Shown: positions 28,816 through 36,389 of the stretch, one piece after another
How positions within the stretch are numbered: position 1 is the first letter of the stretch
Layout of the letters: each line of letters begins with the position of its first letter
DNA from: an uncultured Lachnospiraceae bacterium
GTDB lineage: Bacteria; Bacillota; Clostridia; Lachnospirales; Lachnospiraceae
Direction: 5' to 3'
Assembly: GCA_934432595.1 (NCBI GenBank)
Contig: CAKRYR010000002.1
Location: 124,001 to 188,000 of the forward strand
DNA: 64,000 bases
Notes under the pieces: model-generated
Databases searched by the model: none
Told to the model about the DNA's origin: nothing
What the model saw: only the letters and a program-made list of their open reading frames with translations
Program-made: the position numbers and the translations under genes

Positions 28816-28843
28816 TTGTTATGTAAAATTAATTGTGTATTAT
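28816..28843 (+). promoter_or_regulatory. Candidate promoter for a small RNA
   Basis: TTGTTA, 16-base spacer, TATTAT. The predicted start is near 28850, just before a stretch of three hairpins ending in a strong terminator. Confidence 0.45.
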
Positions 28844-28849
28844 ATTACT

Positions 28850-28960
28850 TGTAAGTTGATTTAGATAACCCCTTAATCTAAATTAATAACCCCTACACGA
28901 TAGAAGATAAGTCTATTGTGATTACACAGGTACTCTATCCCCATTAGAGTACCTTTTTTA
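28850..28960 (+). ncRNA. Candidate small RNA with CCCC loops
   Basis: About 110 bases without a reading frame folding into three hairpins. Hairpin 1: TTTAGAT / ATCTAAA with loop AACCCCTTA. A single-stranded AATAACCCCTA follows. Hairpin 2: CACGATAGA / TCTATTGTG. Hairpin 3: GGTACTCT / AGAGTACC with loop ATCCCCATT and a T-run (terminator at 28929-28959). Three exposed CCCC motifs resemble C-rich seed loops of Firmicute regulatory RNAs such as RsaE/RoxS that pair with ribosome binding sites. Homology to those is not claimed; function is inferred. Confidence 0.5.
28929..28959 (+). terminator. Terminator of the candidate small RNA
   Basis: 8-bp GGTACTCT / AGAGTACC stem and six T. It could also terminate read-through from the PpiC lipoprotein gene 210 bases upstream. 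Confidence 0.85.
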
Positions 28961-29039
28961 TTGGTTTTTTGTAGGGAGGGACGATTTGGTATTTATATAA
29001 GTGTGGTTGTTTTAGTGACGGTGAGGTCAATATATAAGT

Positions 29040-29150
29040 TATTTATTAAAGCACACGCTTTCGCTCGGTTATAACACTTAAAACAGTACTAAGCTCGTAC
29101 TACGATTAGTATTTTGTACTCGCTAAGTGCTGAGGTGCACAAATTTAATA
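29040..29150. repeat. Palindromic intergenic element, copy 1
   Basis: Imperfect palindrome with the core CACACGCTTTCGCTCGG, related to CACGCTTTCGCTTCG in the two elements between hpf and secA. Inner arms CACTTA...TAAGTG and a GTAC pair are visible. There is no coding capacity. The flanking bases to 28961 also contain AGGGACGATTTGG, whose reverse complement recurs at 60975-60987. Confidence 0.5.
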
Positions 29151-29155
29151 GACTT

Positions 29156-29362
29156 GCCAGTCCAAACAAGCACTTAGACCAGTTTTGGACTGGCATAAGA
29201 GTCAGATTATATAGAAATTCAAAAGATTTCATAATAATTTGCCAGTCCAAACAAGCACTTAGACTAGTTTTGGACTGGCATAAGAGTCAGATTATATAGA
29301 AATTCAAAAGATTTCATAATAATTTGCCAGTCCAAACAGGAACTTAGACTTGTTTTGGACTG
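29156..29362. repeat. 85-bp tandem repeat, 2.4 copies, each with a hairpin
   Basis: Units start at 29156, 29241 and 29326. The first two are nearly identical over 85 bases and the third is partial. Each begins with an 11-bp inverted repeat GCCAGTCCAAA / TTTGGACTGGC enclosing CAAGCACTTAGACC-type loops. The array ends before the 16-base sequence TTGTAGTAAACAGATT (29384-29399), which also ends a degenerate related array near 60730. A short frame across it (29114-29299) is not a convincing gene. Confidence 0.85.
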
Positions 29363-29413
29363 GCATTAAATTGCAATATTTTTTTGTAGTAAACAGATTA
29401 GAACAGCAAGTCC

Positions 29414-30901
29414 CTATTTCTTAGTTAATCTTGATATTGCGTAGCTTACTTTGCCGAATTGGTGAAGGGCGTTGTTTAATTCGTAGGAATCAGCAACTAA
29501 ATTTTTTGCTTTTACATTGGCAGTAGTAATAAGACCTTCAAGACTAGAAGTACTATTTAGAATCTCATTAAACTTAAGATTAATTGTATCTAAAGAACTG
29601 TATAACTTAGATATAATTAACCCATTAGCAGCTATAAGATTATCTGATGTAGATAATTCTTGCTTGCAAGTATAATAATTAGTATTAAGCTTATCAAATA
29701 TTGATGACATATTAATAATTTTACTGCGTATCTCTTCGGCATAGTTGTGAAACTCTGTTATAATCGTATTCATAACATCACTATTTGCACCTTTATGTGC
29801 CTCTATATTTGTCTTATTAGCTAAATGAGATGTAACTATTGATAAGTTCTCTAGTTCAACTAATATATCATTTAATAGGTCTGTATTTTCATGTATATTT
29901 GACAAATTGGAAGTCATATTAGTGTGGGTTGAACTTACCTTTAAGGAAGTCCTTAGAAGTGATTCAAACAACTCACTAGTAGTAACTAAGTTTGTCTTTG
30001 CTTGCATTGTTATTTCATTTATTTTATCTGATATAGCTGATATAGCATGTATATCTTTCTTAAGTGTTGCAGAAAGATTCTTGACTGATTTTGAGTCACT
30101 AGTTACAATGGATAAATCTTTCTTTAAATCTTCAATGATTGTATTGATTTGTTCTGTGCCAATTACTAATTCATTAACTGTCTTAGTTAAAACATTAAGT
30201 TGCGGTGAGTATTTAGCTTCAACAGCTGTAATTGAAGTTACTTTCAAGTATTCATCCTCGTTAGTATAAACAGTATTATTCGCAGTTGAATTATCTTTTG
30301 ATTTTAACTGAGGTTGTTCTTCAAATTGCATATATGCTTCTGAAGATGGAGATATCTGTTCATTTTGTGTTGTATCGTTTGGTGTTTTTGTTAATATAGC
30401 ATTAAGTATTGTAATTATAACAGATAAAACTAAAGATAGTAGTAAATGCATAATATATGTTCTTGATACATTATCGATTTTATTTGAATACATTGAAAAT
30501 GCAAGATAACTTATATTTCCGAGAATAACTCCAAGAAAAGCTGATAGGTGCATTATATATATTCCTTTATTACGGTATAATAAAGCAAGTAATAGTGTAC
30601 CTATAGCTATATATACTACATAGTTACTGTTTACTGTTATTAAAGCAAGTAAATAGACTACATAAAATTCAGTTATTATGCTTATTCTAAATACTGTTGG
30701 ATTATCAAATTGAAGATAAATAAATCCATTAAGAATTATTAGTATTGCGATTAAAATAATGGCCTTATTAAAGTAAAAATTGTTTATCGCAGAATATTTA
30801 TAATTAAAACTATGTAATTGATACAGTAAAAATAACAAAAAGGAATTAAAGTACATAAAAATAGCTGTATCAATTAGACGAAATCTTTTTGTTGAGTACA
30901 T
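29414..30901 (-). CDS. MCP-like membrane protein with an eroded signalling tip
   Basis: 495 residues on the minus strand with AGGAGG before the ATG. About six membrane helices cover residues 12-170, followed by a polar linker and a long coiled-coil region (about 235-490) laid out like the cytoplasmic part of a methyl-accepting chemotaxis protein. The segment HLANKTNIEAHKGANSDVM looks like the MCP hairpin tip, but the QTNLLALNAAIEAARAGE block is shortened and altered. No HAMP or sensor domain seen. It is the only minus-strand gene in the first 46 kb. Function unknown. Confidence 0.55.
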   Translation of the reverse strand: MYSTKRFRLIDTAIFMYFNSFLLFLLYQLHSFNYKYSAINNFYFNKAIILIAILIILNGFIYLQFDNPTVFRISIITEFYVVYLLALITVNSNYVVYIAIGTLLLALLYRNKGIYIMHLSAFLGVILGNISYLAFSMYSNKIDNVSRTYIMHLLLSLVLSVIITILNAILTKTPNDTTQNEQISPSSEAYMQFEEQPQLKSKDNSTANNTVYTNEDEYLKVTSITAVEAKYSPQLNVLTKTVNELVIGTEQINTIIEDLKKDLSIVTSDSKSVKNLSATLKKDIHAISAISDKINEITMQAKTNLVTTSELFESLLRTSLKVSSTHTNMTSNLSNIHENTDLLNDILVELENLSIVTSHLANKTNIEAHKGANSDVMNTIITEFHNYAEEIRSKIINMSSIFDKLNTNYYTCKQELSTSDNLIAANGLIISKLYSSLDTINLKFNEILNSTSSLEGLITTANVKAKNLVADSYELNNALHQFGKVSYAISRLTKK

Positions 30902-30940
30902 TTTTCAACCTCCTATTAATATTAATCCCTACAGATTTCT

Positions 30941-30969
30941 ATTATAAATAGTTAAGCTAATATATGCAA
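30941..30969 (-). promoter_or_regulatory. Candidate promoter of the MCP-like gene
   Basis: On the minus strand: TTGCAT, 17-base spacer, TATAAT, about 40 bases before the start codon. Confidence 0.45.
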
Positions 30970-31014
30970 ATATTTTTTAGAAAAAATCAAAAAATTAATA
31001 ATATTGGAAGAAAA

Positions 31015-31043
31015 TTACAACTAAAAGTAGAAAATAGTATAAA
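31015..31043 (+). promoter_or_regulatory. Candidate promoter of spoVT
   Basis: TTACAA, 17-base spacer, TATAAA. spoVT is under a forespore sigma factor in B. subtilis; this site looks more like a housekeeping promoter, and a sigma-G site cannot be excluded by eye. Confidence 0.4.
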
Positions 31044-31101
31044 ATCTTTAGTTTAACAGATACTAGAAGAAAAGAAGAATTGTAATGGAGGGATTATTTT
31101 T

Positions 31102-31647
31102 GTGAAATCTGCAGGAATAGTTAGAAGGATTGATGATCTTGGGAGAGTTGTTATTCCAAAAGAAATACGTAGAAGATTAAAAATAAGGGAGGGTGATCCT
31201 TTAGAGGTATACACTGAGAGGGAAGGAGAGGTTATTTTAAAAAAGTATTCACCTATGGGAGAAATGAAGTATTTTGTTAAGAAATATGTAGAGGCCCTTG
31301 CACAGTCTATGGGGAAAGTAGTGTGTATAACAGATAGAGATGAGATAATAGCTGCAAGCGGAGCTAACTCTAAGGGATTAGTAGGAGTTAGAATTTCGAG
31401 AGAGTTAGAGGAAATTATTGATAAGAGAAGATTAGTAATAGCTTCTATTGATGATGATAATTTAATCAGAATTATAGAGAGTGATTATGAGTATAATGAA
31501 TATATAATTTGTCCAATAATTTCTGAAGGTGATGTTGTTGGTTCGATTATAATTTTTAATAGGGAAAATAAAGAAAAATTAGGTGAAACAGAGATTAAAA
31601 TGGTGAATTGTGCAGTACTTTTTCTAGGTAAACAGTTTGAAACATAA
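31102..31647 (+). CDS. spoVT: Stage V sporulation protein T (AbrB-type regulator)
   Basis: 181 residues from a GTG start. The N-terminal AbrB/SpoVT swapped-hairpin DNA-binding domain reads GIVRRIDDLGRVVIPKEIRR (residues 5-24), and a C-terminal GAF-like domain spans about 60-180. SpoVT adjusts forespore gene expression late in sporulation. Its place after mfd and before hup/yabO matches the Bacillus order and supports SpoVT rather than AbrB. Confidence 0.92.
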   Translation: MKSAGIVRRIDDLGRVVIPKEIRRRLKIREGDPLEVYTEREGEVILKKYSPMGEMKYFVKKYVEALAQSMGKVVCITDRDEIIAASGANSKGLVGVRISRELEEIIDKRRLVIASIDDDNLIRIIESDYEYNEYIICPIISEGDVVGSIIIFNRENKEKLGETEIKMVNCAVLFLGKQFET

Positions 31648-31730
31648 AACATTATAATTTGTAATAGTATACAAACAACAACTATGGGTTTTAAAATTAG
31701 AGAATAATACCAAAAAATGTATATTTTTGC

Positions 31731-31759
31731 TTGACAAATGGGTGTTTTACATTTATAAA
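31731..31759 (+). promoter_or_regulatory. Sigma-A promoter for hup
   Basis: TTGACA, 17-base spacer, TATAAA, about 85 bases upstream of the HU gene. Confidence 0.8.
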
Positions 31760-31842
31760 TGACTTGTAGAGTTTGTTAGGAATAATATTTATTCTTAAGA
31801 CAATAACAGATTATACCATTATATCGGAGGAGGATTCAATCA

Positions 31843-32118
31843 ATGAATAAAACTGAATTAATCACTGCAATCGCAGAAAAGACAGAATTAACTAAGAAAG
31901 ATGCAGAGCGTGCGTTAAAGGCATTTGTTGATGTCGTAACTGATGAATTAAAACAAGGAGAGAAAGTTCAATTAGTTGGATTTGGTACTTTCGAAGTAGC
32001 AGACCGTCCAGCAAGAGATGGTATCAATCCTAAGACTAAAGAAACTATTCACATTCCTGCATCAAAAGCTCCTAAGTTTAAAGCAGGAAAGGCTTTAAAA
32101 GATACAGTTAATGCGTAA
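31843..32118 (+). CDS. hup: DNA-binding protein HU
   Basis: 91 residues, the normal HU size. The N-terminal helices (MNKTELITAIAEKTELTKKD) and the DNA-wrapping arm (FGTFEVADRPARDGINPKT) with the intercalating-proline region are intact. It compacts and bends chromosomal DNA. Monocistronic: its own promoter and an immediate terminator. Confidence 0.97.
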   Translation: MNKTELITAIAEKTELTKKDAERALKAFVDVVTDELKQGEKVQLVGFGTFEVADRPARDGINPKTKETIHIPASKAPKFKAGKALKDTVNA

Positions 32119-32136
32119 TTAATATACTGTAATTTT

Positions 32137-32165
32137 AGGGATTGTCTAAGGACAGTCCCTTTTTT
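32137..32165 (+). terminator. Terminator after hup
   Basis: 9-bp stem GGGATTGTC / GACAGTCCC and six T. Confidence 0.9.
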
Positions 32166-32300
32166 ATTTCATAGGAAATTGCGTCGCATTTCCTATGAGA
32201 TAAAACACTACGTGAGGATGCACAGCTCGCGGAAGGGAAATTTGAACTGCGTTTCCACTCGCGTGCGAAAGAGTCGCAAGCGACTCTTTGTTCTTTAATA
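32166..32300. repeat. Dispersed intergenic repeat, family C copy 2
   Basis: Begins with the hairpin CATAGGAAAT...ATTTCCTATG, followed by the GGATGC...AGCTCG...GGAAGGGAA block shared with copy 1 after rplL. It ends with the small hairpin AGAGTCGC / GCGACTCT. GC content is locally higher than in surrounding spacers. Confidence 0.5.
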
Positions 32301-32318
32301 GAAAATATGGAGGTATGT

Positions 32319-32561
32319 ATGAGATTAGATAAATTTTTAAAAGTGGCAAGAATTATAAAAAGGCGTACAGTTGCAAATGAAGCATGTGATGCAGGTAGAG
32401 TTGAGGTTAATGGAAAGGTTGCCAAGGCCTCTATGAATGTAAAACCTGGTGATATAATATGTGTTAAATTCGGTACGAAAGAAGTTAAGGCAGAAGTACT
32501 TAATATAGAAAATGTGGTGAAAAAAGAAGAGGCTGCTGAAATGTATAGAATTTTGCCTTAG
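32319..32561 (+). CDS. yabO: S4-domain RNA-binding protein (RqcP/YabO)
   Basis: 80 residues from the ATG at 32319; the ATG at 32307 overlaps the ribosome binding site ATGGAGG. The whole protein is an S4 fold (MRLDKFLKVARIIKRRTVAN, then GRVEVNGKVAKAS). The B. subtilis orthologue YabO (RqcP) works with RqcH in ribosome-associated quality control, adding alanine tails to stalled peptides. Position before yabP and yabQ matches Bacillus. Confidence 0.9.
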   Translation: MRLDKFLKVARIIKRRTVANEACDAGRVEVNGKVAKASMNVKPGDIICVKFGTKEVKAEVLNIENVVKKEEAAEMYRILP

Positions 32562-32627
32562 AGAATAAGAGTAATATGCAGTCACTATACAGAATATAAA
32601 TATATTATGGATAGGTGAGGTGTCTGC

Positions 32628-32942
32628 ATGGAAGATTTAAGGAAAGATAGGCAAGTTGATAATAAGAATAATAAAACTAAAGAACATAAATGTTTACTGT
32701 TTAATAGAAATAGAATGGAACTATCAGGTGTAAGTAATGTCATATCCTTTGATGCAAATGAGATTATATTGACTACTCAACTTGGTGACTTGCTAATTAA
32801 GGGAAATGATTTACATATTAGTAAGTTAAACTTAGAATACAGTAACGTAGATGTTGAAGGAAAAATTGATGCGATAATTTATTCAAATAAAAGTTTATCT
32901 GATGGTAATGCAAAAGGACTACTTGCTAGACTATTTAGATAA
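32628..32942 (+). CDS. yabP: Sporulation protein YabP
   Basis: 104 residues. After a charged N-terminus comes the YabP/YqfC core: NRMELSGVSNVISFDANEII, then GDLLIKGNDLHISKLNLE and VDVEGKIDAIIYS. B. subtilis YabP is needed for spore cortex formation. It lies in the conserved yabO-yabP-yabQ-divIC series, 27 bases before yabQ, likely one transcript. Confidence 0.92.
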   Translation: MEDLRKDRQVDNKNNKTKEHKCLLFNRNRMELSGVSNVISFDANEIILTTQLGDLLIKGNDLHISKLNLEYSNVDVEGKIDAIIYSNKSLSDGNAKGLLARLFR

Positions 32943-32969
32943 TCTGTATATTGTGGAGAGATTTATGCT

Positions 32970-33374
32970 ATGGAACAAATTATTAATGGAGAATTTCGAT
33001 ATTTACTATTATGTATTATAAATGGTTTCATTCTTTCAATGTTATATGATGCATTTAGGATTGTTAGACATGTCTTTAAACATAAAAAATGGTTAATATC
33101 CACAGAAGATATCCTTTATGGTCTAGGAATTGGTATATATTTATTTACAATCAATTTGGAACGTAATAATGGAACAGTAAGAGTATTTATGTTTGTTTTT
33201 TTATTATTGGGAAGCACAATATATTTTAAGTTGTTTTCAAATTCTGTAGTTGGCTTATTTAGTGGATTTTTAATAAAAATTAAGAAAAAAATGATTTTTT
33301 TATTAAGAATTGTTGGAAAAATTACGATAAATAAGAATATAAGGTGGAAAAGAATAGCTAAATTTAGAAAATAA
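32970..33374 (+). CDS. yabQ: Spore cortex biosynthesis protein YabQ
   Basis: 134 residues, mostly hydrophobic, with about four membrane helices. The family start is recognisable (FILSMLYDAFRIVRHVFKH, then STEDILYGLGIGIYLF). In B. subtilis YabQ is an outer forespore membrane protein required for cortex formation. Follows yabP. Confidence 0.9.
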   Translation: MEQIINGEFRYLLLCIINGFILSMLYDAFRIVRHVFKHKKWLISTEDILYGLGIGIYLFTINLERNNGTVRVFMFVFLLLGSTIYFKLFSNSVVGLFSGFLIKIKKKMIFLLRIVGKITINKNIRWKRIAKFRK

Positions 33375-33387
33375 TCACCAAAAATTG

Positions 33388-33416
33388 TTGATTTATTACA
33401 ATTGGCAGTGTATAAT
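33388..33416 (+). promoter_or_regulatory. Promoter for divIC
   Basis: TTGATT, 17-base spacer, TATAAT in the 173-base yabQ-divIC gap. divIC can thus be made in vegetative cells although its neighbours are sporulation genes. Confidence 0.7.
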
Positions 33417-33547
33417 GAAGTTTACGAGAAGTAGCTTATTGTTAGTATTTATGATATTAAATAGCTCATAATTAAAAACTGGGAGATGAATACGTAAGTA
33501 CCATTTGACTTTTCGATGAAGAAAAGATTTTAGAAGAGGGTGTAAAT

Positions 33548-33907
33548 ATGAAATTTTTTTACGCTATGAGATGTTTTATAAAAAATGTTAGACGACTAGT
33601 TAATTCAGATTATAAACTTCGTAAGAGATTAAATAGAATAAAACTTATTGGTTCAATTGTAGTTGTTATTGTAATATGTATAACATTAAGCTATAAGAAG
33701 TTGTCTTTACAAAAGGAACAATTAGCTTGTGAAAGACAATTGGCTTCTATAGAGAAGGACCTTGATAAGGAAGAGAAAAGAGTAGACGAGATTAAAGAGT
33801 ATAAGGCATATGTTCAGACTAAGAAATTTGCAGAAGAAGTTGCAAGAGAAAAGCTCGGATTAGTATATCCAGGCGAAGTGATTTTTGAAGTTGAAGAAGA
33901 AAAATAA
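33548..33907 (+). CDS. divIC: Septum formation initiator (DivIC/FtsB family)
   Basis: 119 residues: basic cytoplasmic N-terminus, one transmembrane helix (about 35-53, LIGSIVVVIVICITLSY), then a coiled coil (about 55-95) and the short conserved tail FAEEVAREKLGLVYPGE. This is the bitopic division-protein layout that pairs with FtsL in the divisome. Position between yabQ and spoIIE agrees with divIC of Bacillus. Confidence 0.9.
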   Translation: MKFFYAMRCFIKNVRRLVNSDYKLRKRLNRIKLIGSIVVVIVICITLSYKKLSLQKEQLACERQLASIEKDLDKEEKRVDEIKEYKAYVQTKKFAEEVAREKLGLVYPGEVIFEVEEEK

Positions 33908-33923
33908 TAATTAAAAAAAGTTG

Positions 33924-33952
33924 TTGACAAGTTACAATATAATATGTATAAT
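33924..33952 (+). promoter_or_regulatory. Consensus promoter of tRNA-Met
   Basis: TTGACA, 17-base spacer, TATAAT: a perfect sigma-A consensus, with the predicted start about 8 bases before the tRNA. Confidence 0.92.
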
Positions 33953-33966
33953 AATGATTGTCGTTT

Positions 33967-34040
33967 GGCGGAGTAGCTCAGCTGGCTAGAGCATGCGGTT
34001 CATACCCGCAGTGTCGGCGGTTCAAGTCCGTTCTCCGCTA
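33967..34040 (+). tRNA. tRNA-Met (anticodon CAT)
   Basis: 74 bases fold as a cloverleaf: acceptor GGCGGAG / CTCCGCT with a G-U first pair, D arm TAGCTCAGCTGGCTAGA, anticodon stem TGCGG / CCGCA around TTCATAC, and TTCAAGT T-loop. No CCA is encoded. The elongator rather than initiator form is inferred from the TAGCTCAG D arm and the absence of the initiator GGG/CCC anticodon stem. A tRNA-Ile2 with modified CAT cannot be formally excluded. Own promoter and terminator. Confidence 0.94.
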
Positions 34041-34051
34041 CTGATATATTA

Positions 34052-34083
34052 AAGGCAAGTAACATAGGTTACTTGCTTTTTTG
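34052..34083 (+). terminator. Terminator after tRNA-Met
   Basis: 9-bp stem GCAAGTAAC / GTTACTTGC with a 4-base loop and TTTTTT. Confidence 0.92.
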
Positions 34084-34125
34084 TTTAATAGGAAATTCCT
34101 TCCTAATTTCCCTATTAAACAAAGG
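34081..34125. repeat. Long inverted repeat downstream of tRNA-Met
   Basis: TTGTTTAATAGG-AAATT and its complement AATTTCC-TATTAAACAA form a hairpin of about 16 bp overlapping the tail of the tRNA terminator. The TAGGAAAT / ATTTCCTA arms resemble those of the family C element after hup. It may be a second terminator or another member of that repeat group. Confidence 0.45.
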
Positions 34126-34149
34126 CTCTTTTTTCTTTCCATACACGTT

Positions 34150-34182
34150 ATGACAAAAATTTCAATCTAAAAATTGTATACT
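34150..34182 (+). promoter_or_regulatory. spoIIE promoter with 21-bp spacer and Spo0A-like box
   Basis: ATGACA and TATACT are separated by 21 bases, far from the normal 17. TGACAAA at 34151 matches the Spo0A box TGNCGAA at all but one position. In B. subtilis spoIIE and spoIIG are sigma-A promoters with abnormal 21-22-bp spacing activated by Spo0A~P bound at the -35 region. The sequence here matches that arrangement; activation by Spo0A is inferred. Confidence 0.6.
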
Positions 34183-34215
34183 AATATAAATATATGTGTA
34201 AGAGGAGGAATTAGA

Positions 34216-36252
34216 GTGATACATAGATTGAAAAGAGAATGTATTGTGTATATTTTGATATTTTGTTTAAATCAAATAACAATTGCAGGTGTTAATCCAT
34301 TTGGAATTGCTCTAGCAGCATCGGCAATAGGGGCTGGATATAACGTGTATTTAAGTATTTTTGCAACAGCAATAGGTAATATTTTGATTTATGATTATAA
34401 CGTAATGAATAACATATTAATCTTAGTTTCATTTGCGGTATTCTGTTTTATCCTAAAGAAATATAATAAAAAACTAAACGATACAACATTAGCAATGATA
34501 TTTTTAATAATATTCTCTGCAATAAAAATAGGTAGTAGATATCAAGATTTACATTTTTTAAATACGTTAATAATGATATTGGAAACACTAATTGTAACTA
34601 GTTCTTATTTAATATTTTATGTCGGAATAGAATATTTGGCTAAGAAAGATGTATTAAAAGAAATGAAGATGCAAGAGAAAATAAGTTTGTCATTGATTAT
34701 TACTTTGTTAGGCATATATATCATTCAAGCACGAAAAGAAAATGTTACTTTATTAAAAATTGTTATTATATACATTTTTGCATTTTTAGGTACAGTTATT
34801 TATAAAATAATATTGGATATGAGAAATAATAAGGAGTGTGATAAAGAGGAGCAAAAGGGAATGGTGTATAACAATCTGGTTTATAATAAGATGCAGGAAT
34901 ATGCTGATATGATAATGAAAATGTCTAAGAGTATATCAATGATACGTGAAAATGAAGATATAAATAAGGAACAAGAGAGTAGCATCTTTGAGAAGGTTTC
35001 TGAAAAGTATTGTGCAGCTTGTGAAAAATGTAGTTATTGTTGGGATAAAGAGTTTAATAAATCATATGAAGTAGCAAATGCGTTGATGAAAAAAGGTGTT
35101 GAAAATGGGGTTTTAACTATAGATGATTTGCCACAAAAGTTTGTTGTAAGATGTAGAAATAGTGAGGGGATTATATCTGAGACCAATATTAATCTAGAGT
35201 TAGCTAGAAATAATATATGGTGGCAGGATAAGGTGGATGAGATGAGGAGAATAATGACTATGCAATTGGCTGATTTATCAAATTCTATAAGTGATTTTAC
35301 AACTAATATGTATCGTAATGTGAAAATAAATAATAAGATATATAAAAAGGTAAGACAAGCCCTAAAGTATATGGGGATACAAGTAAGGGATATAGCCTGT
35401 TTTCAACATAAAGGGGTAAAAGAATTAATTATTGATTTAAAATCAACTGGAAGAAATATTAAATCTTTAGATATAGCTGCAGGTATAAGTGAGGTTTTAG
35501 GTGAAAAATATAAATTAGGAGAATTTGCACCTAGGGTGATAGGTAAAAAAATAACGGAGATAAATCTAATTAGGGAAGAAAAATTTAGTATAAGGACTGC
35601 TAGTATTAGTATAAAAAAAGATGGGGAGGATTGTAGTGGAGATAATTATTCTATTATAGAAAGTGATGTAGCTGAGACTGTATTAGCAATATCTGATGGA
35701 ATGGGGTCAGGCAGAAAGGCATACGAAGAAAGCAAAAAGACTATAGAGATGGTAGAGGAGTTTCTTGAGGTAGGATTTAATAAAGATATTGCAATGAATT
35801 TGGTAAATCTTGCTTCTTATATGAATTATGAAAAAAATGAGATGTATTCAACATTAGATGTTTGTGTCGCGAATAGATACTCGGGAATAGGAGAATTTAT
35901 TAAGATGGGGGCAGCAGTATCATATATTAAAAGAGGGAGAGAAGTTATAGAGATAAGCTCAGAGACATTACCTTTAGGAGTGTTTAATAGTGCAGAGTAT
36001 GAAAGAAAGCAAATTGAATTATTAGACGGCGATGTAATTATAATGGTGACTGATGGTTTAATTGATAGTATATCTAAGTATGTGGATTGGAAAGAGGAAA
36101 TGATATATATTATTAAAAATATTGGAAGTTGTAATCCGAAAACCATAGTTGATACATTAGTAAAAGAAGTATTATCAGATAAAGAAATTACGGATGATAT
36201 AACTATTCTTGTGGGTGTTATATGGAATAATCTGACAGCTCAGTCAGATTAA
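34216..36252 (+). CDS. spoIIE: Stage II sporulation protein E (PP2C phosphatase)
   Basis: 678 residues from the GTG at 34216 after AGAGGAGG. Eight or so membrane segments lie in residues 10-200, then a linker region, and a C-terminal PP2C-type phosphatase domain (about 460-678) with metal-site motifs AISDGMGSGRKA, MVTDGLIDS and DDITILV. A cysteine cluster (CAACEKCSYC) lies near residue 280. SpoIIE dephosphorylates SpoIIAA to activate sigma-F and localises to the polar septum. Shorter than the about 820-residue Bacillus protein. Confidence 0.93.
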   Translation: MIHRLKRECIVYILIFCLNQITIAGVNPFGIALAASAIGAGYNVYLSIFATAIGNILIYDYNVMNNILILVSFAVFCFILKKYNKKLNDTTLAMIFLIIFSAIKIGSRYQDLHFLNTLIMILETLIVTSSYLIFYVGIEYLAKKDVLKEMKMQEKISLSLIITLLGIYIIQARKENVTLLKIVIIYIFAFLGTVIYKIILDMRNNKECDKEEQKGMVYNNLVYNKMQEYADMIMKMSKSISMIRENEDINKEQESSIFEKVSEKYCAACEKCSYCWDKEFNKSYEVANALMKKGVENGVLTIDDLPQKFVVRCRNSEGIISETNINLELARNNIWWQDKVDEMRRIMTMQLADLSNSISDFTTNMYRNVKINNKIYKKVRQALKYMGIQVRDIACFQHKGVKELIIDLKSTGRNIKSLDIAAGISEVLGEKYKLGEFAPRVIGKKITEINLIREEKFSIRTASISIKKDGEDCSGDNYSIIESDVAETVLAISDGMGSGRKAYEESKKTIEMVEEFLEVGFNKDIAMNLVNLASYMNYEKNEMYSTLDVCVANRYSGIGEFIKMGAAVSYIKRGREVIEISSETLPLGVFNSAEYERKQIELLDGDVIIMVTDGLIDSISKYVDWKEEMIYIIKNIGSCNPKTIVDTLVKEVLSDKEITDDITILVGVIWNNLTAQSD

Positions 36253-36389
36253 TTATTATGGAAGTATAAGTCTTATACGGTAAATATATGAAAAAATGGT
36301 GTATATTTGGAAAAATTAGTTGAAAAAATTAGTACGTAGTTGTAGAATGTACTTTGTGTAACTATAATAATTTAGAATTGAGGGTTAGT

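Noticed and set aside
29114..29299. 61-codon plus-strand frame over the 85-bp tandem repeats
   Set aside because: It is made by the repeats themselves (period 85 is not a multiple of 3) and has no convincing RBS; the DNA is better explained as a structural repeat.
29156..29362. Possible CRISPR array
   Set aside because: The units are 85 bases and repeat in full rather than short repeats separated by unique spacers, and no cas gene is present.
33967..34040. tRNA-Ile2 (lysidine target) because tilS is close
   Set aside because: The D-arm and acceptor sequence look like elongator tRNA-Met; proximity of tilS is explained by conserved Firmicute gene order.
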